Source of the DNA: Lantana camara
Lineage: Eukaryota; Streptophyta; Magnoliopsida; Lamiales; Verbenaceae
Length of the DNA stretch: 64,000 bases
Reading direction: 5' to 3'
Assembly (NCBI GenBank): GCA_037501455.1
Contig: CM074865.1
Span: 31,416,501-31,480,500, forward strand
The position numbers were made by a program, and so were the translations under genes. The stretch's first letter is position 1; each line of letters begins with the position of its first letter. The notes under the pieces are model-generated. The model was not told the DNA's origin. It ran no database searches and saw only the letters and a list, made by a program, of their open reading frames with translations. This document shows, piece by piece, positions 10,729 to 22,558 of this stretch.

Positions 10729-12251
10729 TCAGGTCCGGCTCGGGGCCTCGAACAAAACCGGATACAACTCCTGCATCTTTCTCTCGGTTTCCCAAGTGGT
10801 TTCTTCGGCTTTCTGATTTCGCCACAACACTTTCACCAAGGGAATCTTCCGGTTCCTCAATTCTTGTCATTTTCGGTCCAAAATCTCAACCGGTCTCTTC
10901 AAGATGGTCAAATCCGGTTCGAGTCGTATCTCTTCCACGGGCAACACCAAAGACTCATCGGGATGATATTTCCTTAATTGGGAGACATGGAAGATATTAT
11001 GGATCCCGGTTAAGCTCGGCGGTAAATCAACTCGGTATGCCACTTCCCCTATTTTCTCAAGAATCTCAAAGGGGCCTAAGTAGTGCGGGTTTAACTTCCC
11101 ACCTTTACCAATCCGAGCGAACCCCTTTCGCGGAGATGCTTTCAAAAACACCTTATCTCCTACTTCGAATTCTAGGGGCCGTCTTCTCTTATCTGCGTAA
11201 CTCTTCTGACGGTCCTGAGCTGCTTTTAGTCTTTACTGAATAACTTTCACCTTGTCGATGGTATCTTGAATCGCCGCAGGCTTCTTAGCTCTTTCAAGTT
11301 CATTTTCCTCTGTCCATCTCCAATCCTCGATATGCCAAAAGAGAGGAGATCGGCACTTCCTTCCATACAACGCTTCGTACGGCGCCATACCAATCGAAGC
11401 TCGGTAGCTGTTGTTATAGGCAAACTCGACCAAATGCAGATATTCATCCCACTGATTCTGAAATCTAAGGTACAAGCACGAAGCATGTCCTCAAGATACT
11501 TGATCAATCTCTCAGATTGTCCATCCGTTTGTGGGTGAAAAACGGTGCTGAACTGAAGCTTAGTGCCCAAACACTTCTGAAGCTCTTGCCAAAAACTCGA
11601 AGTAAAGCGGGAATCTCGATCCGAAACAATGCTAACAGGTACCCCGTACAATCTCACAATTTCTTTACAATACAACCGAGCTAGCTTTGCAACCTTATCG
11701 GACATCTTAACCTGAAGAAAATGGGCTGACTTAGTAAGTCTATCAATCACGACCCAAATCCCATCATAACCTCCTTTGGTCCTTGCCAAGCCGGACACGA
11801 AGTCCATAGTCACTTGCTCCCACTTCCACTCAGGAATCGGAAGTGGTTGGAGGGTTCCTCCCGGTTTCTGATGCTCGGCCTTCACAAGTTGGCACGTAAG
11901 GCACCTTCTTACATAATTCGCCACATCTCTCTTCATACCGTTCCACCAATACAAAGTCCTTAAATCCTTGTACATCTTGGTGCCACCGGGATGTATCGTA
12001 TAAGCCGAACGGTGGGCTTCATCCAAAATCACCCGCTTAAGTTCTTCCGGAACACACACTCTTGTCTTGAACCGAAACAACCTTGAATCGTCAAACCCAA
12101 ACTTGGTCTCGGGATCCACTCTTGCCCTTGCAACCAATCTCTGAATCTCTGGATCGTTAGATTGAGCTTCAATCAACCTTTGCTTCAAGTCCGGTTGAAC
12201 AGAAATGTTAGCCAATCGAGCTTCTGAAACCAATACCTCAGAAACTTGCTT
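10729..12251 (-). pseudogene. Integrase and chromodomain part of the element F polyprotein
   Basis: Runs from the end of RNase H (at the solo LTR junction) to TGA at 10729-10731. It carries the HHCC zinc-binding region (HRSAYTIHPGGTKMY, then RRCLTCQ), the DDE core (TMDFVSGL; SIVSDRDSRFTSSFW; HPQTDGQSERLIKY, all three acidic residues present), the GKGGKLNPHYLGPFEI / FHVSQLRKYHPDES module, and a chromodomain-like end (VKVLWRN...ETTWET). Defects: a one-base deletion near 11460 after LRACTLDF, an in-frame TAA near 11236 where relatives have CAA, and a TGA just before QELRNR. Function would be insertion of cDNA, with the chromodomain guiding it to chromatin. Confidence 0.9.
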
Positions 12252-12788
12252 TGTAACGCCCCGGTTTTTCAGTTAAACTAACGTGGCGTATTTGTTTATA
12301 AATTGCGCAATTTAATTATATGATTATTTGTTTATAAATGTTTATATTTGTTCTAAACTATAAACTATTGTTATTTTAATTTAATTCATTTTATCTTAAT
12401 TTGATCTCTAGTGTTTAACTTCTTAATTAAGGTTTCATGTTACCTTAACTATCTCGTTAATTTCGTTAATTAATTTCAACATATTATAAGTTGGCTTTAA
12501 ATTTATTTAAAATGGAATTTAAGTTTTAGTAATTAATTTATAACGATATGAATTCATTCATGCGCATGAGTGTTCTATTTGTGCTTCGTTCTTATATTTA
12601 ATGATATCGAAATGTCGTGAAAATTTAATATGTCGTAAATATGTGTGTTATGAACATGGCTATATACTCGGTTTATGTTTTCGGATTCATTTGACGTGTT
12701 AACGAATTTAATTTGATTTGTGGAACCAAGTCGGGGGCTAACGAGCAATTAGCGTACCCTTGGTTCCGTACGTGATATCTTGAGCTCG

Positions 12789-12808
12789 GGAATTCGGATT
12801 CGAATTCC
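12789..12808 (+). promoter_or_regulatory. Conserved 20-bp LTR palindrome GGAATTCGGATTCGAATTCC
   Basis: Eight-base arms GGAATTCG and CGAATTCC around GATT. The same sequence is found at 6152-6171, 29515-29534 and 37413-37432, with degraded copies in the other LTRs. It lies shortly upstream of a TATA-like run, so a promoter role is inferred. Confidence 0.5.
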
Positions 12809-14064
12809 GTCACCTCCATTGCCTTCGTATCGACGATTCGGAGATAATGGAATAAGCCTCATACCTTTTTGAAATCATTAAGACCTTCGAAATCCAACCA
12901 TAACGGACAACTCGGCCAAGAAGAGCTCCTTTTGTTGACTAGTCTTCATGGTGGGACCCCTTAACACCTCCTTAACCTAACCATGCTTTAACCATGACTT
13001 GTGTACCTTGAGTTAAGCCCTTTATCTTCCCTTTTGCTCTGAAAACCGAGATAATATCCCCCTTTTTCTGCTGGAACTGAACGAGAGAGAGAAGAAGAGG
13101 AGAAGAGAGGAAAAACCTTGGCCCTTTGTGATTTTGAGCTCAAATCCCTTCCCTCCTTCACCAAATCTTTAAGGTATGAATATTTATGTCTTCTCTACTC
13201 TATTATGCTTGATTTCATCTATTTAATACATGATTTGGATCAGATTTGGGTAGGGTTTGAATTATGGGTTTGATATGAACTTTTAGGGATTTTTGTTCTT
13301 GTGACCTAATTACTTGTGTAGCTGATTTTCTTGCTTATACATGATTATATGAACTTTTTTCTTGGCCTATTTCTTTCCTAACTGATAGTATATGATGTTA
13401 GGAGGATTTTATCTATTGACCCTTTAATGAAATTATGAGTTATGGAGCTCCAAACTTGATGATCAAAGTGTCTCCCTTGTTTTGTGACTGCTGTGTGAAT
13501 TTATGTGTTGTTGCTTGATCATATGGCCTCCTTTTCGTGTGAATTTGTATGGAGATGATGTACACTCATTTCTATATATGTTAGCATTCATGTTGCAAGT
13601 ATTTGGATCCAATTGAAGCCTCAAAACCGAAATACTTGACCTGTTTTTGTGCATGCTCCGTGACAGATTTGATGCTGTTGCATTGGTGTGCTTGTTGGTC
13701 ATTCTAATGTGCTTCAATTCGTGCCATTTTGCATATATATGAGGTATATTAGTTGTTTAGTATGTTAGCATGCATTCCCCAAGGTTTCAGATCCAAATTC
13801 AGCTCCTAAGTACTTGATCAAGGCATGATTTAATCAATAGGGCTCATATGTTCGGTTTTTGGCGACCCAGTTTTGTTGCATGACTTAAGTGCTCTTAATG
13901 TGTGATTTAGCCTTTTCACTCTAAATGGAATATGTTCCTAACATACTAAATATGTTGTACATTAAGTTTCAGAGCATTTGGAGTTGATTTGGTATGCTTT
14001 TGGATTGATTTTGTATGGGATCAGTTTTGCCGGTAAAGTCTTGTGTGCGTTTTGGTTCTGTACC

Positions 14065-14190
14065 GTGACACCCCCGTGTCTCATTTACACTAAAATGTGA
14101 GACACGGGCGTGTCACACCTTCTGGGCAGGACTGTACTGAGCCACGGTCGTGGCTCAGTTTAGCTAAGGAGGGTGACACCCCCGTGTCCC
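14065..14190. repeat. GC-rich palindrome cluster in solo LTR
   Basis: GTGACACCCCCGTGTCTC at 14065-14082; GTGAGACACGGGCGTGTCAC at 14097-14116 (inner arms GACACG/CGTGTC); arms ACTGAGCCAC and GTGGCTCAGT around GGTC at 14136-14159; GTGACACCCCCGTGTCCC at 14173-14190. The design is the same as in element F, but one unit uses GCCAC instead of GACAC on both arms. Confidence 0.85.
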
Positions 14191-16137
14191 TTCCCCTCCG
14201 CAGTCCTTGTTGCTTCCTTTTCGGTTTTTGATTTGTTTCACCTCTTGAATGACTTTATCTCCTTTCGTGTTGAACTATGAACTTGTTTTGCTATATGTTG
14301 GGAGCATTGTGGTTTAATTTCATAGCTTTTGGATGAGGTTTAAAGCATGCTTTTGGTGAATTTCTATGACGTGGCTTGAGTGCTTCTATATGAAATATAA
14401 AGTACCTTCTTGCATCCTTTTGATGTCTTAAGTGATGCTCTTTGCCTTTTTATTTATCATACTCAATGTAAACATGTTGAAAGGTATAATATGACTATGG
14501 TTCCAAGATTTTGTGAGATATTGCTATGAATTATGAAGGATATGAAAAGATGGAACTTGAATGTATATGAACGTTTATAATAGCAAATGAATGACTTGGT
14601 TATATGAGTTAAATTCCTTAAAAGTGCACATGAACAAGTTCATTACATAACATTATTTCTTATGTACTTATATCATGATTCATTGCAAGCCGTGCGTCTT
14701 AATTGGTTCATTTAGAGTCTTGAGTCTCACGAACAAGTCATGTAGTCTTTTGTACAGTTATCTCCAGGGTGGAGAGATCTTGATCTTTCAGGCACTCGGT
14801 TACTCGTATCCTTGTATCGTCATGTTTTGGGTGAGGGTGTTTTCGTTCTAGTTATGTATAAAACCCTACAACCGTATGTGACAAGCTTTGGCCAAAAACC
14901 TAATATAATTATATGTGGTTTTCAAATGAACGTACCGAGTAATTATTGATCGAGTAAACCCTTTTTAAATGATTTATGAATTATGTTATGTTACTTATGA
15001 ATTGATATGTTTGGCGAGATACATTTATGATTTATGATTGTACGGGCCCCGGGACTTAGTATATGTGGCTAACCGAGGAAGCAAGGGCTGACGGGGATCC
15101 CTTGTACTAGTCCCACTATGTTACGGCGAAACGGACTTCGTCAAGGGAGGTTCTTGACGGGGAAACGCTAACCGGGCTTTGAGGCCTCATGAACCTCATA
15201 GCCGCATTGATATGATTGGGTGGTCGGGCCTTACAAACCCGTCCACCACCCGGAGGAAGAAGGTTGGTTATGATTTATGATTATGCTTATGAATATGTTG
15301 TGATATGACATGATTATGCACCGTGCGGGAAGGCCGGGACACGGATTGCCCAAACGAATATATTTATGATATGATTTATGGTCTGTGTGTATTATGATAT
15401 ATTGCATAATCACCTAATCAACATATTAATGATATTTTTCGTACACGGTCGGAGTTTGGTTGGAGATTGTGCACGCTCACTCGCCGAGCCTTATGTTTAT
15501 GTATGATTTATGAATGTAATGAATTAATATGATTAGTCATAAAATCCGAGCATTGATTAGTCATTCTCTTGCCCTTTTTGGGAAATAATTTCAAATAAAA
15601 CCTTGTTCGGAATTTATGACTTGCATGTGCATGTTTTTATATATGTATATCTCTCCTGCTCACTCAGTCTTCTAGAGACTGACCCTCTCCCTCCCCAACC
15701 TTTTTAGTGTGCAGGATTGGCTTTGGAGTTTCGAGCTAGGCGGAGGTGTTTGGAGTCTTTAAGTTGGTCAAGTAGGTTAGGAGAGTCTCTGCACTCACAT
15801 ATGTATTGGAACTATGTATGATTCATTTCTATTATATCATGAAATTGGATACCTATGTATTTATTATGAAATTGGCTTTACTGAGTTTTGCTATGAATTT
15901 AAAAGAGGCCTGAAGAGCCCAATTATGCTTATGATTTGTATGTTTGAATTTGAGTACGCCGATGCATTATATTTTGTTGATTGGTTATCATTGCAGGGTC
16001 TAGTTCCGCCTAGCTTAGGAAGTTTTTATGTTTGTCTCCCGTTCGCTATGGATTGATATGGGTGCGGATTTACCCTTTCGTTACTCGTGTTGAGCCATAG
16101 TGCGGGGGATGTGGTGCCTCACGTGCGGGGTGCTACA

Positions 16138-17230
16138 TGCTTGCTAGCACTAGACTCCAAAGCTGAAACACTAGCCTTCCGACTCAGAGCATCGGCAACC
16201 ACATTAGCCTTTCCCGGATGATAGAGAATCTTGCAGTCATAATCTTCAAGCAACTCCATCCATCGCCTCTGTCTCACATTCAAATCCTTCTGCGTGAAAA
16301 GGTACTTGAGACCTTGGTCGGTGTACACTTCAAAGGTAGCTCCGTAGAGGTAGTGTCTCCACTTCATCAAAGCAAAGATAACGGCTGCAAGTTCCAAATC
16401 GTGAGTGGGATAATTTCTCTCGTGATCCTTCAATTTCCTAGAGGCGTAGGCTACAACTTTGCCTTCTTGCATCAACACACAACCGAGGCCTTCCTTAGAT
16501 GCGTCGGTGTATACTACGTAGCCTTCGGAACCTTGTGGTAGAGTCAGAACCGGTGCAGTTGTCAAGCGTTCCTTAAGAGTCTGAAAACTCTTCTCACACG
16601 CCTCATCCCACTCGAATTTCACCTCTTTCTTTGTTAACCGGGTCAACGGGGCGGCTATCTTAGAAAAATCCTTCACAAAACGCCGGTAATATCCCGCCAA
16701 CCTGAGAAAACTTTTTATCTCTGAGGCATTCTTCGGTTGCTTCCATAGCATTACCGTCTCAATCTTTGCCGGATCAACTTCTATACCATCACCCGATATA
16801 ATATGACCCAAGAAAGAAACCCGATTGATCCAGAACTCGCACTTGCTGAACTTGGCGTACAGTTGATGCTCTCGAAGCTTGGTTAAAACCATTCTCAAAT
16901 GCTGCGCGTGCTCTTCAGCGGACCTCGAATACACCAAAATATCATCTATAAAGATGACCACGAATTTATCGAGGTAAGGCCGAAATATTCGGTGCATCAT
17001 ATCCATAAACGCAGCCGGGGCATTTGTGAGGCCAAAAGGCATGACCACGAACTCAAAGTGCCCATAACGAGTATTGAAACCCGTCTTCGGTATATCTTCT
17101 CCCCGGATACGCAATTGGTAATACCCTTGTCTCAAATCCAGCTTGGAATACACTCTCGAACCTTGGAGAAGATTAAACAACTCTTCAATGTAAGGTAGGG
17201 GGTATTTGTTTTTAACCGTTAACCGGTTAA
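16138..17230 (-). pseudogene. RT (palm) and RNase H part of the element F polyprotein
   Basis: Reads from the [16 protein letters not shown] region through [32 protein letters not shown] and the catalytic [12 protein letters not shown] of reverse transcriptase. RNase H follows, with acidic residues visible in [28 protein letters not shown] and NVVADALSR. Relatives have TDHQSLKYL at the third site, so one codon is missing here. It is out of frame with the upstream gag-protease part because of an extra AG in the IDYREL region. The frame is cut at 16142 by the solo LTR and would continue at 12251 into integrase. Confidence 0.92.
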
Positions 17231-19076
17231 GCTCTCTCTGTAGTCGATACACATCCGTAAAGTCCCGTCTTTCTTCTTGACAAACAGGACCAGAGCACCC
17301 CAAGGCGAGGTACTCGGACAGATGTAGCCACATTCTAAGAGCTCATCCAATTGCATCTTCAGCTCCTTCAACTCTGCTGGAGCCATCCTATAAGGGGATT
17401 TCGCATACGGTTCGGCTCCGGGATAGAGGTCAATGACAAATTCTATGTCCCGATCGGGAGGTAGAGATCCCAAACTCTCCAGGAACACATCAAGAAAGTC
17501 CTTCACGACCTCCGTCTCTTCGATCTTGGCTTGGTCCTTAGGTTTGTTCAAAAGATAAGCCACATAGCCCATTGCACCATCCCGGACCAACTTATTAGCT
17601 TCCACGAACGAAATAAACGGGCTAGCCTTCAATCTATTGCCCGAGAAAACTACAGAACCCAACGAAACCTTCTTGACGCGACAGTCCATCAAAGCTTGAT
17701 GTCGAAACAACCAATCCATACCCAGAATCAAATCATACCTCTTGATGGGCATCTCGATCAAGTCTGCCGAGTACTCTTGGCCCTCAACACTCACCGGACA
17801 CTCACGAAACACTCGGTTCATCACCAAGCTCCCCCCGAGAAGAGAGCTCACAACAAAAGAAGCACTAACACACACAGCAGGCAAGGAGAGAGAAGGTACA
17901 AGCCGAGAAGCAATAAATGAATGCGTTGCTCCCGGATCAAACAATGCATGTAATGGGGTGCCATGAATGTGTATTGTACCTTCCACCGCGGCGTTTTCAT
18001 CTGGCTCCGCATTCTCTTCCTTTCCCTCAATAGCATAGGCCCTAGCTTGGATAGGAGCTCTAGGAAGCATCACATTCAAAGGTTGCGGGTTATTTCTCCT
18101 TTTCAGACAAGCATTCACCATATGGCCGGTTTCCCCACAACCAAAGCATCGGTTAGACTTCCTCCTGCACATCTCCTCAGTATGGTTCGGCCCATTGCAG
18201 TAAGAACATCGAATTGGGGCCTGCGGAGCAGGTAGAGCCGGTACAGCGGGTCGGGCCTTCTTCTGAAAAGGAATAGATCCTTGGGCTTTGAAAACCGGAG
18301 GCCCACTTGATGTGGCAGGCCTCTTGCCCAAGTTTGAGCCCGAACTGGGCCCCGAGGGAAAAACCGGGGGCCTCAACCTGATCTTCTGCGCCTCTACCTT
18401 CAAGGCCTTCCTCGTGGCTTTCTCCCACGTGTCAACCATAGATGCTTGAAGAGCCTCTTGGATATCCTTTCGCAAACCGTGAGTAAAATTCCTTGCTTTC
18501 AATGAATCCACATCCGTAATGTGAGTAGCATACGGGAGCAACCTCTCGAACTCCAAAATGTACTCCTCAACCCACCTTCCTCCTTGTTTCAACTCCATAA
18601 ATTCTTGGAGTCTTCTTTCACGAGCACTTGGAGGGATGTATTTGTTGTGAAACTCCCTCACAAAGCTTTCCCAAGTGAAGTCCTCCCCACTTCGCTCCAA
18701 TCTTGATCTCGTGGCTTTCAACCAATTGGAAGCGGGGCCTTGGATAAAACGAGCCGTACAAACGGCTTTCTCGTGAGAGGGGGCCGGGCAAATCTCCCAT
18801 ATACCCGAGATCTCGGAGAGCCACTCCTCCGCTTGAATATCACTTCCACCAAACCACTTCGGGGGATTGTTGTTCCGAAATTCCCGAAAGGCCGGAGTCA
18901 CGAGGCCTTCATTTGTTTCCCCTTGATTGTTATTGTTATTCCTCTGATTTTGTTGAAGTTGGTTCAAGAGGGCTTGCACTATATTCTTGGCATTAATGGA
19001 GGGGGGGGGGTGGTGCTTGTGGAGGTGGTTGATTTAAATCCGGAGTTTGCTCGCGATCTCTTCTACGAGGAGGCAT
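17219..19076 (-). pseudogene. Gag, protease and RT start of element F
   Basis: ATG at 19076-19074 starts MPPRRRDREQTPDLNQ. Then comes a proline run encoded by ten C in a row, where one extra C shifts the frame; the main open stretch runs from about 18979. Gag core: PPKWFGGSDIQAEEWLSEI and GRWVEEYILEFERL. Two zinc knuckles, CSYCNGPNHTEEMC and CFGCGETGHMVNAC, bind RNA. The protease has HALFDPGATHSFI. RT begins with [21 protein letters not shown] and [14 protein letters not shown], then breaks at an AG duplication near 17231-17239. Gag and pol would be one frame, as usual in this clade. Confidence 0.92.
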
Positions 19077-19264
19077 TCTGAAATCACAATTCAAGGCAAA
19101 TATTGATGCGTGGGATTTAGTACATACTCATGTGTACAATTAACATGAATATAAACAAATAATTCGCATAAAAGAGTAAGTGAATGCAAATAACCACATA
19201 CTCCTAAGCCGAACGACCTAGACAGACACGACATGACTCCAGAGCTCCGGTTTTGCAACCCAGA

Positions 19265-19276
19265 GCTCTGATACCA
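19265..19276 (-). other. Primer-binding site of element F
   Basis: The reverse strand reads TGGTATCAGAGC, complementary to the 3' end of plant initiator tRNA-Met. It lies eight bases inside the 5' LTR. Confidence 0.9.
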
Positions 19277-19284
19277 CTCAAGGA

Positions 19285-22200
19285 TGTAGCACCCCGGAGC
19301 GGTGGGCACCACATCCCCCGCACCAAAGCCAAGCACATGTAACGAAACGGACTCCGCACACATGCCCAACTCCAGCGAACGGGTGACCAAACGAAAACCA
19401 ACCTAAGCCAGGTGGACTAGACCCTTACATCAGAGTGCACAAATAAAACATGAATACGGAAGCGATACATAAGAGACATATTATATATTTACGTATAGGT
19501 ACCAACACATAAAGTATAATTATAGATACCGACTATCTACTTAAAATACATATAGGTACCAACATTTCATAATATTTATATACAAACCCCTTACGGCCAA
19601 AATAATAATCATACACCATACATAGCGTATCCAAAAGTGCGGTAAAATAAGTACAAAACATAATTAAAATGCGTGAGACTCGAGCTATCCACAAGTAAGA
19701 CGACTCGACAAACTTGCCGCCTAGCTCAAGACTCCAAAAGCAACTACCTGCAACTTAAAAGAAAAGGGGAAGGGAAAAGAAACAACGAGGGTTAGTCCTA
19801 ACGACTAGTGAGGGGGCTAACACACTCACGCTAATACGTATAAAGCAAAGTACGTACCAAAAGTAAAGAACCTTGAACCGAGAATGGGTTATGCAAACTA
19901 AAAGGTTTCCCGTGATATTAGATATATAGGTTGAAAAGAAAACAGAAGGGCAAGTGCCAAAATGCCAACTTTTAGTTAATCACGAGGCCAATCTCGTTTC
20001 ACAGTTCATACAAAAGTAAATCCCCAACTCCGAATCAAAACGAACAAATCAAACAGAAATCATAAACCATCCTTCACACCGGGTGATAGTAGGGTGTACG
20101 GCCCTAACTATCTAACGAGCTTACGAACTCAGAACCAACGATACAAGGCTTAATTACTTCCTTGAATCCTTCGACGTTTGCCTATGCCGTCTCAAGAGCA
20201 CCGCCCTTCCCCAACCTCCTAAGGTCGGGCGAAACTCTCAATGGAAAGTGTTGATGGGAGAGCTCGGCGACCCCATGGTCGTCCCGAGTTGCCATGCCAC
20301 TCTCCGGGGCCCAACAGATCAAAACCAACAGAAATCGGAGACTTGCTTGAATCCGAAACAAAGCTAACACACGCACCCTTACCAAGGTTTTCAAAACAAG
20401 CGGAAAATAGTTTATATACGTATACAAATCCGTTTCAAAGTCGTATAACAAATGGGACAAGCCCTTAACATACATATCTCACACATATTTACCATAAATA
20501 TACGTATATAATACTCGCATGCGGGTTCCAAAAGCACATAAGGTTGTAGGTCGAATAACTAAAAGAAATAAACCTCACCTTACACCGAAGACGAAACAAA
20601 GGAGGGAAAAGAGTGTCTAAGGAGCGACTTCTTCGTCCACGGGAGGGTTCTCTGAACAAAATAAACAAAGGAATACGAACTTAGACTCAAACATGAACCA
20701 TTTAGACGCTCGACAATGCATATGATTGCTTATGACGGAAAAGGAAAGAGACAAGTTATCACGTAAGTTCTATTAAACCCTAGCTTGCATATACGCACGT
20801 AAATCTTACTATAAATGAAATGTGGGATGTAAAAGGCTCATAACTCAAATATAATAACACATATAAGTCGAAACGAGGCAAAGAGATGCAACGAAAAGCA
20901 AGGGAACGGAAAAGAGTTACACTTAAAATCAAAACAAGGGGAATGACACGCCCGTGTTATCCCAGAAGCCTAAACTGAGACACCCCCGTGTCTCAGTGCA
21001 GGAGGGAAACAAGGCTACGAAAAGGGGGTGACACGCCCGTGTCACTCCAGAAGAACAAACCGAGACACGGGGGTGTCTCGGTACAGAGGCAAAAAGGAAA
21101 GAAAGAGCATACAACTGCGGTTTTCAAAAGGGTAAAGAAAAGAGTAACACAAGGGCTGAAAGAAAGGGAACTACTCAAGCATCAAACACATAAAACAAGC
21201 ATCAAATACACACCAAATAATCACACAAAGAGATTCAAGAATGCATCCAAAAAGGTTCATCAAACAAGCAATGCAATTAGAGCCAAAATTGAGAAACCAA
21301 TAAATTCATGCCATGATCAAGGCTCTAGGGGCTGAGAATGAATCTAAACTCTTGGGAACTTAATATTAATATGCAAAGGGACTAATATGCTACATGTATA
21401 TGCAATTTGGCACAAAATGAAGCACAAATGATCAACCAAAGCAAGTAAAAGCTGGGGCAATTAACCGAAACAGGGGAGCTGTTCTAAATTCAACTTTCAT
21501 GCCAAATAACTCATAAATTTCCCAAAGAACATCAAAGGCACATGAACCCTAGTTCTACTGAAACATGTTAGGCATCTAATACAAGAAGAAATCTGACCAA
21601 AATGTCAAGTTAAAGTCCCTAACTCAGCCCCAAACTTCAAGCATGCCCTCTAACAAGAAATTGATCAAAACTCACAAACTTGCTCATATCAAACCCTAAT
21701 CAAATACCAATCAAAGCATGGATAAAAAGAATCAAAACACATCTAAAAGAGTAGAGAATAACAAAATATACTTACCTTGAAGATTAGAAGAAGAAAGGAC
21801 TTGATTTGAGCTAGAAATCAACAAGGATGGCAAAGTTCTCTCTTCTTCCTCTTCTCTTCTCTCTTGGATCTGAATTTGTAGCAGCAAATGCATGAGAAGG
21901 GAGTGGTATGGCACGAAATTCAGCAGATAGGAGGGTTAGGTAGTGTGTTATCTCAAGCTACAAGGTATGGGTCAAGTTAAGGTTAGGTTAAGAAGGGTCC
22001 CACCAAGACTAGTCAACCCAAAGGTACGAATTTGCACAAGCTGCTCGTTACGGGTGAGGTTCAGAGGTCTAAATGAATTCAAAAAGGCATGAGTCTTGTT
22101 CCATTGACTCCGAATCATCGATACGAAGCCAACGGAGGTGACGAAACTCGAATCCGAGTTCCCTAGCTCAAGATACGCTGCCCGGAACATAAGGTGCGCA

Positions 22201-22553
22201 CAAAGTGCTTAAAAACCCTAATTGTCCCGGTTCCAAAAACCAAACTCAAAACTGAATCAAACGAGCATCAAATTAACACGTAAGCATGCTAACATGTAAA
22301 TAACTCACATATTTCATGCACGGCAAAAATACGCAAGAAACGGAACTCGAAACGGACAAGAAACGAGCAAGATACAAGTAAACGAGCAATTAGGGCAAAT
22401 ATCCAAATTCAAACAAATTTCAAGTAAATTCAAATAACTAAGTAAAGCAATTAATCAATCATAATAACATATAAAAGCATGAAATAAATAACGTAAAGCT
22501 CATGAAACACACACGTGACGTCACCTGTACGGCCGAAGAATCGGGGCGTCACT
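19285..22553 (-). repeat. 5' LTR of element F
   Basis: 3269 bp, the more complete copy. In forward coordinates intron-like segments run 20652-21775 (intron 1) and 19748-20578 (intron 2), with a 73-nt mini-exon between them. One arm CCGCCTAGC is at 19717-19725; its partner near 19406 is degraded. The final base is T (22553) where the other LTR has A. Confidence 0.93.
20943..21082. repeat. GC-rich palindrome cluster in 5' LTR of F
   Basis: Four units: TGACACGCCCGTGTTA (20944-20959); arms ACTGAGACAC and GTGTCTCAGT around CCCC (20974-20997); GTGACACGCCCGTGTCAC (21028-21045); arms ACCGAGACAC and GTGTCTCGGT around GGGG (21059-21082). Three have perfect arms of 7 to 10 bases; in the first the last arm is altered. 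Confidence 0.88.
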
Positions 22554-22558
22554 GCTAG

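Larger units (their letters stand above)
12252..16137 (+). mobile_element. Solo LTR (3.9 kb) inserted in element F pol, target duplication TGCTT
   Basis: Starts TGTAACGCCCCGG and ends GCGGGGTGCTACA. TGCTT is duplicated perfectly at 12247-12251 and 16138-16142. Removing 12252-16142 restores a continuous reading path between RNase H and integrase of F. It holds no gag, pol, PBS or PPT, so it is a solo LTR left by LTR-LTR recombination. It contains a promoter palindrome (12789-12808), a donor AAG/GTATGA at 13173/13174, an acceptor at 14757 or 14767, a donor at 14830/14831, an acceptor at 15714, and the inverted pair at 15735-15743 and 16006-16014. Confidence 0.93.
7730..22553 (-). mobile_element. 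Element F: full-length Tekay-type gypsy retrotransposon, minus strand, with nested solo LTR
   Basis: It has two LTRs (7730-10699 and 19285-22553), a primer-binding site, gag-pol and a polypurine tract, all on the minus strand. The perfect 5-bp target duplication GCTAG lies at 7725-7729 and 22554-22558. A solo LTR (12252-16137 plus TGCTT duplication) splits pol; without it the element is about 10.9 kb. The two LTRs are nearly identical apart from a 298-bp indel, so insertion is fairly recent. Gag-pol is dead: frameshifts in gag, RT and integrase plus two stops. Confidence 0.95.

Noticed and set aside
17531..18706. Plus-strand open frames opposite F's gag-protease
   Set aside because: Shadows of the minus-strand polyprotein; no domain and no conservation of the reading.
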